A stretch of DNA of 21,827 bases from Bacillota bacterium (GTDB lineage: Bacteria; Bacillota; Clostridia; Oscillospirales; Acutalibacteraceae), in the NCBI GenBank assembly GCA_023391275.1, contig JAEWBE010000002.1:1-21827 (forward strand), written 5' to 3'. The position numbers and the translations under genes were made by a program. Shown here in pieces: positions 16,727 to 21,827 of the stretch (position 1 is the first letter of the stretch; every line of letters starts with the position of its first letter). Below the pieces are notes generated by a model. The model was not told the DNA's origin. It did not search any database and saw only the letters and a program-made list of their open reading frames with translations.

Positions 16727-16761
16727 AATTATATTATATATAGCATAGTATAATTTGTCAA
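16727..16761 (-). promoter_or_regulatory. Consensus promoter of the padR unit with overlapping palindrome
   Basis: Minus strand -35 TTGACA (16761-16756), exactly 17 bases, -10 TATAAT (16738-16733), a perfect consensus. An inverted repeat AATTATA (16727-16733) / TATAATT (16749-16755) with a 15-base gap straddles the -10 and spacer, and is a reasonable candidate operator for the PadR repressor. The promoter is clear; the operator is inference, and such AT-rich repeats can arise by chance. Confidence 0.8.
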
Positions 16762-16770
16762 TCTGTTCCA

Positions 16771-16804
16771 ATAAAAAACACCGCCCGGGGAATCCCCGGG
16801 CGGT
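16771..16804 (-). terminator. Very stable terminator after the GT2 gene
   Basis: Perfect 11-bp stem ACCGCCCGGGG / CCCCGGGCGGT with a 3-base loop (16780-16804). On the minus strand it is followed by GTTTTTTAT. It lies 30 bases after the GT2 stop and separates that gene from the padR promoter. The opposite flank is also T-rich, so it may work in both directions. Confidence 0.92.
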
Positions 16805-16833
16805 ATTTTACAGCAATTCAATTCGGACTGCAC

Positions 16834-17796
16834 TTACTTGGATTTATACATCCACGGAATAGCCTTCCAGACCATAATGCGGCGCTTCAGGTCTGAATCC
16901 GTCTGCCGGCCGGTAATCAGGAGTTTGTCATAACCCGAAACATGCAGGTAACCACGAACAGCGCCATAGCCTGTGCCTTCTTTCAGCATGACATCGACCC
17001 CGTTCATTATGGTAAGGGGAAGTTTTTCCCGTTCCAGAAGAGAAATTAACTCTGTGTCTTCGCGGTGGCCTGTTTTGACAATATCCATAATGCGCAGTAT
17101 TGCATCGGTATGCTGAAAAATATTCTTTCCAACAGGTTTCTGCTTCCCGCGCTTGAGTTCATAAATCGTGTCGCGTTTCATCATGGCAGGAGACTGGGCA
17201 ATGACATCGGCCGCAAGCAGACAACGGAAAACAAATTCCTCGGCATACCCATGGCCGCATAAATCAAAAAAATAAATCTGTTTTTCCATGATGAACCTGC
17301 GCCTTAACAGGACGGCGGAAATATCAATATGAAGGCTGCCCTTCAGAATGTGTTTAAGGTACTCGCATCCGGTCCCCTGCCGAATAGTCTTGCTGACCAA
17401 GCGACGCTCTGCGGAACGGGATTCCTCCTCGCTTACACTGCCGAACACAAAATCCGCTGAGGTACGCGATGCGGTGTCGAGATAACCATTGATAAAATCA
17501 CGGTAAAGCCTTCGGGCAAAAATGAAGGTGATGTACTCGCCGCTCGCCTTCTGAATTCCGGTATTAAGAGCGGTAGAAACGGTTCCATCTCCGTTTTGGA
17601 TCACGAATCCGCGAAGTCTTAACTCCTTAATAAGCTGAACGGCTTCCAGTACGGTCTGGTCACTGGAACCCATGTCAACGACAATGAATTCCACTTCCCG
17701 CCCTGTGGTCTGTGCGGCGACGGAACGCAAAATTCCGGAAATTTCCTGTTCGATATTTCGAACCGGAATAATAATTGAAAGCTCCGTAAGCTGCAT
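16834..17796 (-). CDS. Glycosyltransferase family 2-like protein
   Basis: 320 aa. The N-terminal half is a GT-A fold: LSIIIPVRN (about 6-14), FIVVDMGSSDQT (about 37-49), ALNTGIQKASGEYITFIFARRLY (about 76-98). It looks soluble, with no transmembrane segment. The nucleotide-sugar-binding N terminus is good, but the usual metal-binding DxD after GEYI.F is replaced by FAR, so catalysis is uncertain. The C-terminal half resembles no family I can name. I chose ATG 17796, with AAAGGGG 9 bases upstream; in-frame ATGs at 17820 and 17805 lack a ribosome site. Closed by its own terminator, 190 bases after a TetR gene that may control it. Confidence 0.78.
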   Translation of the reverse strand: MQLTELSIIIPVRNIEQEISGILRSVAAQTTGREVEFIVVDMGSSDQTVLEAVQLIKELRLRGFVIQNGDGTVSTALNTGIQKASGEYITFIFARRLYRDFINGYLDTASRTSADFVFGSVSEEESRSAERRLVSKTIRQGTGCEYLKHILKGSLHIDISAVLLRRRFIMEKQIYFFDLCGHGYAEEFVFRCLLAADVIAQSPAMMKRDTIYELKRGKQKPVGKNIFQHTDAILRIMDIVKTGHREDTELISLLEREKLPLTIMNGVDVMLKEGTGYGAVRGYLHVSGYDKLLITGRQTDSDLKRRIMVWKAIPWMYKSK

Positions 17797-17986
17797 TGCC
17801 GTCATCCCCTTTTCCCACATATTTTATTTTAAATTATATCATATTATAACCAATTTGGAACGCTAAAACTGAAACATATCGAAGCCGTATTAGAAAATTT
17901 TTTGTTCATTTTAACTTCTATTTAAGTAATTTACATGTGAGACATGCAAATCAAACTATTTGTCTGTTCTAATACCGCAACGCTGT
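17797..17986. other. Intergenic region between tetR and GT2 gene
   Basis: AT-rich 190 bases. Read on the minus strand it holds TATAAT boxes at 17848-17843 and 17838-17833, but no good -35. Instead, the -35 position of the first box is occupied by an 11-mer (AACTGAAACAT on plus, 17867-17877) also present in the tetR promoter palindrome. A 9-base inverted repeat GTATTAGAA / TTCTAATAC (17887-17895 / 17967-17975) has a 71-base gap. I see no clear terminator for tetR. Confidence 0.45.
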
Positions 17987-18577
17987 TTACTTTTCTTCTA
18001 AGTCAGGAGCACTGTCGCCTTTAAAATAACGTGCAACTGTATAACGCGTGCTGTCATCGATAAAGTGAGACAGACGCTGAACAATTTCTTCCGCGGGCTG
18101 CTTCATTCCGCGGCGCGCCCACTGGACCGTAACGCCAACCAGACCATAGGAGTAGAGCTCGGCAATAAAATTTTTGTCTTCCTCCTTTATGGTTTTGTTT
18201 TCTTCAACCGCATCGATAATCTCAATCAGAAGACTTTTCGTTACGTCGAAAAGATAATCCTGAAAGGCGTTCTGTCCTGTTACATTTAAGGCGTTAGTGT
18301 AAAAGTACTGCTCCCGTTTCATACTGTTCAGGATCTCGCGGACAACCCCGCTCCAGTCTTCATGAAGGCGGTTCCGGGTGACGGCTGAAACGACTTCATT
18401 ATAATAAATCCAGTTTACCAGATCATATTTATCCTTGAAATGATAATAAAAAGTCTGACGGTTAATTCCACATTTCTCTACAATATCGGCAACGGAAATT
18501 TTCTGAAGATCCTTTTTCTTCATTAATTCTTTGATGGAAGCAGCAATTGCTTTTTTGGTTATAAGAGAATCTGACAT
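17987..18577 (-). CDS. TetR/AcrR-family transcriptional regulator
   Basis: 196 aa. The N-terminal TetR DNA-binding domain is clear: TKKAIAASIKELMKKKDLQKISVADIVEKCGINRQTFYYHFKDKYDLVNWIYY, with the helix-turn-helix at about residues 27-47. The all-helical C-terminal part (about 70-190) is like the TetR_C group found in DhaS-type regulators. I cannot tell its ligand. I chose ATG 18577: GGGAGGA lies 6 bases upstream, and the frame continues open to 18652 through the promoter. A palindrome over the -35 of its own promoter suggests autorepression. Confidence 0.92.
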   Translation of the reverse strand: MSDSLITKKAIAASIKELMKKKDLQKISVADIVEKCGINRQTFYYHFKDKYDLVNWIYYNEVVSAVTRNRLHEDWSGVVREILNSMKREQYFYTNALNVTGQNAFQDYLFDVTKSLLIEIIDAVEENKTIKEEDKNFIAELYSYGLVGVTVQWARRGMKQPAEEIVQRLSHFIDDSTRYTVARYFKGDSAPDLEEK

Positions 18578-18592
18578 CATTATCCTCCCAAA

Positions 18593-18645
18593 TGAAACAG
18601 ATACCAAGAGTATAAAGTATTTATAAGATGTTTCAGTTATGAAAC
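18593..18645 (-). promoter_or_regulatory. tetR promoter with TetR-type operator palindrome
   Basis: Minus strand -35 CTGAAA (18636-18631), 16-base spacer, -10 TATACT (18614-18609). A perfect inverted repeat GTTTCA-GTTA-TGAAAC (18630-18645) covers the -35. A third half site (TGAAAC on plus, 18593-18598) lies between -10 and ribosome site. The arrangement fits binding of a dimeric TetR repressor to its own promoter; direct proof is lacking. Confidence 0.65.
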
Positions 18646-18752
18646 GCTGCAATTGGCTCGGATTTATATTTGTTATATTTTACCAATATTCTCTTTGTTT
18701 TTCAAGTTTTTTAAACCCGACATAATTTCGCCAATTTTTTTAATTAAATCAC

Positions 18753-18781
18753 TTGCAATCTTTATAAAAATATGATATTAT
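18753..18781 (+). promoter_or_regulatory. Promoter of tRNA-Ala
   Basis: -35 TTGCAA (18753-18758), 17 bases, -10 TATTAT (18776-18781) preceded by TGA, giving an extended -10. The likely start, near 18788, is about 22 bases before the tRNA. Sequence between this and the divergent tetR promoter is AT-rich, with no gene. Confidence 0.75.
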
Positions 18782-18809
18782 TACGAAGCTGTTTTAAAAC
18801 ACAATTTAT

Positions 18810-18885
18810 GGGGCATTAGCTCAGCTGGGAGAGCGCTACACTGGCAGTGTAGAGGTCAGCGGTTCGATCCCGCTATGCTCCACCA
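18810..18885 (+). tRNA. tRNA-Ala (anticodon GGC)
   Basis: 76 bases including an encoded CCA. Acceptor stem GGGGCAT / ATGCTCC contains the G3-U70 pair that marks alanine tRNAs. The D arm is AGCTCAGCTGGGAGAGC. The anticodon arm is CTACA-CTGGCAG-TGTAG with GGC at positions 34-36. The T arm is AGCGG-TTCGATC-CCGCT. The discriminator is A. It stands alone between the divergent tetR gene and the blaI unit, with its own terminator. Confidence 0.98.
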
Positions 18886-18890
18886 ATACA

Positions 18891-18924
18891 AAACCCGCAT
18901 GGCTCTGGAGCTTGCGGGTTTTTT
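18891..18924 (+). terminator. Terminator of tRNA-Ala
   Basis: 9-bp stem AAACCCGCA (18891-18899) / TGCGGGTTT (18913-18921), loop with an inner GCTC/GAGC, followed by a T run. It begins 6 bases after the CCA end. Confidence 0.9.
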
Positions 18925-18995
18925 GCTACCCGAAAATAAATTGTGAAAAATGCGAAATGTTCAACTTTTGTTCAAGTATGAACGGGAAAAGTGTG

Positions 18996-19040
18996 AAAAG
19001 ATGAGGTCCCTTTACAGCTGTCGAGGGACCTCATCTTTTT
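18996..19040 (+). terminator. Perfect 16-bp hairpin with T tail, orphan terminator-like
   Basis: AAAAGATGAGGTCCCT (18996-19011) pairs without mismatch with AGGGACCTCATCTTTT (19024-19039). The 12-base loop contains the self-complementary ACAGCTGT (19014-19021). The plus strand ends in TTTTT, the minus in TTTTC, so it could stop transcription both ways. The tRNA upstream already has its own terminator and no gene lies between, so what it ends is unclear. Confidence 0.7.
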
Positions 19041-19045
19041 AAATT

Positions 19046-19098
19046 AAATTCCATTGAATTTTTTACTTATAGTGCTACTATAATAACAAATGGAATTT
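19046..19098. repeat. Nested inverted repeats
   Basis: Outer arms AAATTCCATT (19046-19055) and AATGGAATTT (19089-19098). Inside are TTATAGT (19067-19073) and ACTATAA (19077-19083), 3 bases apart. GAATTTTTTA also occurs twice as a direct repeat (from 19056 and from 19093). No terminal target duplication could be recognised with certainty. Confidence 0.6.
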
Positions 19099-19267
19099 TT
19101 TAACATCTCCACTCCTTTTTATGGCTATACCAAAGTTAGAACATCGCATTATGTTTAGACTGCGCAAAAAGCTCAGTCGAATTATTTATATGAAGTTTAA
19201 GTTTAGTAAATAAAATGAACGGAGATTTTGTTGGCAAAAATTTAGATAATTCCCCATGTCGGTTAGA

Positions 19268-19312
19268 TTGACAAATATATTTAAAATATTATAATAAATA
19301 TTACAAATGTAA
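19268..19312 (+). promoter_or_regulatory. blaI-blaR1 promoter and BlaI/MecI-type operator
   Basis: -35 TTGACA (19268-19273), 16 bases, -10 TATAAT (19290-19295). Just downstream, at the expected transcription start, is the perfect palindrome TTACA-AA-TGTAA (19301-19312). It fits the TACA-N2-TGTA core known for BlaI/MecI operators, and the flanks (TATTACA...TGTAAG) also match. BlaI bound here would block its own operon until BlaR1 is triggered. Confidence 0.85.
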
Positions 19313-19329
19313 GTGAAAGGATTGCTAAG

Positions 19330-19716
19330 ATGAGTGATTTGCCCAGAATATCAGATGCGGAATATGAAGTGATGAAAGTAGTATGGAAATATGCGCCGAT
19401 CAACACCGTTGAAGTGATCGATAAGCTGTCAATGACAAGCAAATGGAATCCAAAAACCATACAGACCATGCTGCTGCGGCTTGTAAAAAAGAGGGTTTTA
19501 AGCTGCGAAAAAGACGGCCGAGTTTTTGTTTATACTCCTATCGTAAAGGAAAAGGAATATCTGGCACAGGAAAGCAGTACATTTTTGAATCGTTTTTATA
19601 AAGGTGCGATAAACTCTATGATATTGAATTTTTTGGAACAGGATAAATTAACGCCTCATGATATTGAAGAATTGAAGCGCATTTTAGAGGAGCGGCAGGA
19701 GAAAGCAGGGAAATAG
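19330..19716 (+). CDS. blaI: BlaI/MecI/CopY-family repressor
   Basis: 128 aa winged-helix repressor. The N-terminal domain LPRISDAEYEVMKVVW opens as in BlaI/MecI. The recognition helix region is KWNPKTIQTMLLRLVKKRVLSCEKDGRVFVYTP (about 39-70). The C-terminal dimerisation part carries SMILNFLEQD, where N100-F101 corresponds to the bond cut during induction of staphylococcal BlaI/MecI (N101-F102). AAAGGA lies 8 bases before the ATG. It lies 2 bases before blaR1 and behind a matching operator, so autoregulation is very likely. Confidence 0.95.
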   Translation: MSDLPRISDAEYEVMKVVWKYAPINTVEVIDKLSMTSKWNPKTIQTMLLRLVKKRVLSCEKDGRVFVYTPIVKEKEYLAQESSTFLNRFYKGAINSMILNFLEQDKLTPHDIEELKRILEERQEKAGK

Positions 19717-19718
19717 CA

Positions 19719-21545
19719 ATGAATACTTTATTTTTCATTCACTTTCTAACCAGCACCCTTGTCTTGTCTCTACTGTTATTATTGATATTATTCATGAAAC
19801 GGTTTCTGAAAAAGTACGTTTCGTTAAAATTTCAGCATTACAGCCGATATCTTATTTTATTTATGCTGTCCATTCATTTCCTCCCCATTGGAACGTTTTC
19901 CTTAGAGAATGACCGGATACCTGTTTTCAGCCGAGGTGGCAATGTGCCGGCTGCGGCCTTTTCCGTGCATTCGGTAGCTGACATTATGAATCAAAGCACA
20001 GGCAGGCTACAGGATTTTACCGTATCGGTAACTCGGGCAATCCCCGAGCAGCTTAATTTTTTCCTCATGATCGTCTGGGTGATTGGATTTGCTTTGACAA
20101 TAGGGCTTACATTTTATTCCAACCGTCGTATCCCTGTTATCAAAAAAACAATTCAGCCGGTTGATGACGTTAAAACAGATCAAATATTTAAAAAATGTAA
20201 AAAACGTCTGCGAATCCGTAAAAAAATAATTTTGGGGAAATCAAAATTGTTGAGTACGCCGGCTACGTTTGGTTTAATGAAGCCTTGCGTTGTTTTACCG
20301 GATGAATCCAGAACAACAATTACGGCGACAGATATCCCTTATATTTTTTTTCACGAGCTGACCCATTACAAGCATGGTGATATTTATATTAACTTTCTTA
20401 TATGTATTTTCCAAGCCCTCTATTGGTTTAATCCGCTTGTCTGGTACACTTTTAAAGAAATAAAAACGGATAATGAAATCGCCTGCGATATCTCTGTTTT
20501 GGAAATGCTGAACGAAAAGCATCATTTAGAATACGGGAAGGCCATTATAAACTGTGCTGACCGTTTTTTAAAGCTGCCGCACTTAAACGCAGCCTCTATG
20601 ATGATTGGCTCTAAAAGTCAGGTAAAGAAGCGTATTCAGCAAATTGCAGATTTCCATAAGGAATCCAAAGAATTAAAAATAAAAGGCACTGCCTCTATTC
20701 TGTTGATCGGATTATTCATACTGTTAAACGTTCCTTTCCTTTCAGCGGCCGCATTGGATCAGGATATATACCATCCGTCGGGCCGTGTTTCCGTGGCATA
20801 TGAAGATATGAGCCGTTATTTTAATGGATATCAGGGAAGTTTTGTTTTATACAGCACAAAAACAGATCAATATACGGTTTACAACAAAGAAAAAAGTCTT
20901 ACACGCGTTTCGCCGGATTCAACTTACAAGATATATGATTCTTTGATTGCGCTTGAAACGAATGCAATTACAAGGGAACAGACTACAATACCCTGGGATG
21001 GAATAAAATATTCTTATCCTGCATGGAATAGAGATCAGGACTTAACCTCTGCTTTAAAATCTTCGGTTAATTGGTATTTTCAATCGCTGGATAAAAAAAT
21101 CGGGTACAAGGATTTGCAAGATTACTTTCTTAATATAAAATATGGAAACTGTGATATTTCCGGGGGTATCTCTGACTACTGGTTAGAATCGTCTCTGAAA
21201 ATATCACCGATGGAGCAAGTGCAACTGCTCAGATCCTTTTATAGCAATCAATTTGGTTTCAAAGACGAAAATATTGATGCAGTAAAGGCTGCGCTGTTAA
21301 TTTCGAGAGAAAATAATATTTCTCTTTCAGGAAAAACCGGCACCGGAACAGTTAACCTTAAAAATAGAAACGGCTGGTTTGTCGGTTATGTTGAGACTGC
21401 GGGAAACACATACTTTTTCGCAACAAATATCCAAGGCGGGGCTAACCCAAGCGGCAGCGAAGCTGCTAAGATTACTTTGTCAGTTTTGACGGAGAATAAT
21501 ATAATAAGCGATAATATGAAAGAACAAGCCCTCTTTCAGAAATGA
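19719..21545 (+). CDS. blaR1: BlaR1/MecR1-type beta-lactam sensor metalloprotease
   Basis: 608 aa, complete. Four hydrophobic helices (about 3-25, 43-60, 112-133, 325-345). A cytoplasmic M56 peptidase lies before the last one, with zinc motif HELTH (212-216) and DNEIACD (251-257). The extracellular sensor resembles class D beta-lactamase/PBP: STYK (S401 nucleophile, K404), SSV (448-450), YGN (475-477), KTGTG (539-543). All key residues are present, so it should bind beta-lactams covalently and switch on the protease that removes BlaI. Co-transcribed with blaI; the end of the gene forms one arm of a terminator hairpin. Codon use is AT-richer than the repair and division operon. Confidence 0.96.
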   Translation: MNTLFFIHFLTSTLVLSLLLLLILFMKRFLKKYVSLKFQHYSRYLILFMLSIHFLPIGTFSLENDRIPVFSRGGNVPAAAFSVHSVADIMNQSTGRLQDFTVSVTRAIPEQLNFFLMIVWVIGFALTIGLTFYSNRRIPVIKKTIQPVDDVKTDQIFKKCKKRLRIRKKIILGKSKLLSTPATFGLMKPCVVLPDESRTTITATDIPYIFFHELTHYKHGDIYINFLICIFQALYWFNPLVWYTFKEIKTDNEIACDISVLEMLNEKHHLEYGKAIINCADRFLKLPHLNAASMMIGSKSQVKKRIQQIADFHKESKELKIKGTASILLIGLFILLNVPFLSAAALDQDIYHPSGRVSVAYEDMSRYFNGYQGSFVLYSTKTDQYTVYNKEKSLTRVSPDSTYKIYDSLIALETNAITREQTTIPWDGIKYSYPAWNRDQDLTSALKSSVNWYFQSLDKKIGYKDLQDYFLNIKYGNCDISGGISDYWLESSLKISPMEQVQLLRSFYSNQFGFKDENIDAVKAALLISRENNISLSGKTGTGTVNLKNRNGWFVGYVETAGNTYFFATNIQGGANPSGSEAAKITLSVLTENNIISDNMKEQALFQK

Positions 21546-21564
21546 AAAAGGCTTGTTCTTTTCT
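21519..21564. terminator. Bidirectional terminator between blaR1 and the facing transpeptidase gene
   Basis: 12-bp perfect stem AAAGAACAAGCC (21519-21530) / GGCTTGTTCTTT (21550-21561), 19-base loop, with short T runs on both strands. The left arm lies inside the last codons of blaR1. It serves both convergent genes. Confidence 0.75.
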
Positions 21565-21576
21565 GATATTGATAGA

Positions 21577-21827
21577 TTATTCAAAAACCGATTTGGCGAT
21601 TGTAATCGCACAATGACTGCCGCCGCGGTTTTTAACGTCCTCCACCATAGTTAATGCCAAAAGCTGCCTGTTGCTGCTATTATCCGTATTGAATGCTACA
21701 AACCAACCCAATTCTGTTCCTTTGGTATCTTCTTTTGATGCTTTGATTTCTGCAGTTCCGGTTTTTCCGGCAAGTTTTATACCGGCGACCCTTCCGCTGC
21801 GCCCAGTACCGCTTGGACTTTCAATTA
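21577..21827 (-). CDS. Penicillin-binding transpeptidase, MecA/PBP2a-like C-terminal end (partial)
   Basis: 82 residues are visible, with the stop TAA at 21579-21577; the 5' part lies beyond the right edge. The KTG box of the transpeptidase is clear (LAGKTGTAEIKAS), followed by GTELGWFVAFNTD, LLALTMVEDVKNRGGSH and a final helix ending SVFE. This order and wording are close to the C terminus of the class B enzyme PBP2a (MecA), which is low-affinity for beta-lactams. The serine active-site motifs are not in the window, so affinity cannot be judged. It converges on blaR1, sharing a terminator, and is a good candidate target of the BlaI/BlaR1 switch. Confidence 0.85.
   Translation of the reverse strand, partial: IESPSGTGRSGRVAGIKLAGKTGTAEIKASKEDTKGTELGWFVAFNTDNSSNRQLLALTMVEDVKNRGGSHCAITIAKSVFE

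Larger units (their letters stand above)
18925..19267. other. Non-coding stretch with stacked inverted repeats
   Basis: About 340 bases without a credible gene on either strand. It holds direct repeats TGTTCAA at 18959-18965 and 18969-18975, 10 bases apart. It also holds a perfect 16-bp hairpin at 18996-19039 and a nested double inverted repeat at 19046-19098. From 19100 to the blaI promoter I see nothing recognisable. It may hold a remnant of a mobile element or an untranslated RNA; I cannot decide. Confidence 0.5.

Noticed and set aside
17887..17975. GTATTAGAA / TTCTAATAC inverted repeat as tetR terminator
   Set aside because: The 71-base gap between 9-base arms makes a stable terminator unlikely, and the T run lies on the wrong side of the arm.
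1..21827. CRISPR array, insertion sequence or phage genes
   Set aside because: No regularly spaced repeats, transposase, integrase or phage structural protein was found on either strand.

Overview
The window looks like chromosomal DNA from a low-to-mid GC Firmicute of class Clostridia, probably an Oscillospirales/Ruminococcaceae-type anaerobe. The basis is gene content and order: a SepF/YlmH/DivIVA/IleS division cluster, a MutS/MutL/MiaA/MiaB/YlbF cluster as in Gram-positives, strong AGGAGG-type ribosome sites, and TTG/GTG starts. This is an inference from synteny and protein character; no database was searched.

Bases 1-15,280, minus strand: one long co-directional block that reads as a single operon. 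It starts at a good sigma-A-type promoter (-35 at 15273-15278, extended -10 at 15250-15255). In transcription order it carries miaB, a YlbF/YmcA-family gene with a cysteine-rich tail, mutS, a small DUF2500-like membrane protein, a GNAT acetyltransferase, mutL, miaA, an HlyD-like membrane-anchored protein, yggS, sepF, ylmH, divIVA and ileS (cut by the left edge). I saw no convincing terminator inside it, and several genes overlap by 1-20 bases. It joins mismatch repair, A37 tRNA modification (MiaA then MiaB), septum assembly and isoleucyl-tRNA charging. The most striking point is that mutS is split by an in-frame TAA between Walker B and the conserved ATHYHE motif, while mutL is intact.

Bases 15,290-18,650, minus strand: two small units. 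A PadR-type repressor overlaps a HAAS/DUF4097 membrane protein, has a perfect-consensus promoter, and is closed by a terminator. Upstream of it are a divergent-looking GT2 family protein with its own very stable terminator and a TetR-family regulator. The TetR promoter carries a GTTTCA/TGAAAC palindrome over its -35, and an 11-base piece of this recurs upstream of the GT2 gene.

Bases 18,750-21,827, plus strand then convergent: a tRNA-Ala(GGC) with promoter and terminator, a 0.4 kb structured non-coding stretch, then a visibly more AT-rich beta-lactam sensing unit. It consists of a BlaI repressor with a textbook TTACA-N2-TGTAA operator and BlaR1 with intact metalloprotease and penicillin-sensor motifs. 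Facing them is the C-terminal end of a MecA/PBP2a-like transpeptidase, cut by the right edge. This is most simply a penicillin-inducible resistance or cell-wall response module downstream of a tRNA gene.
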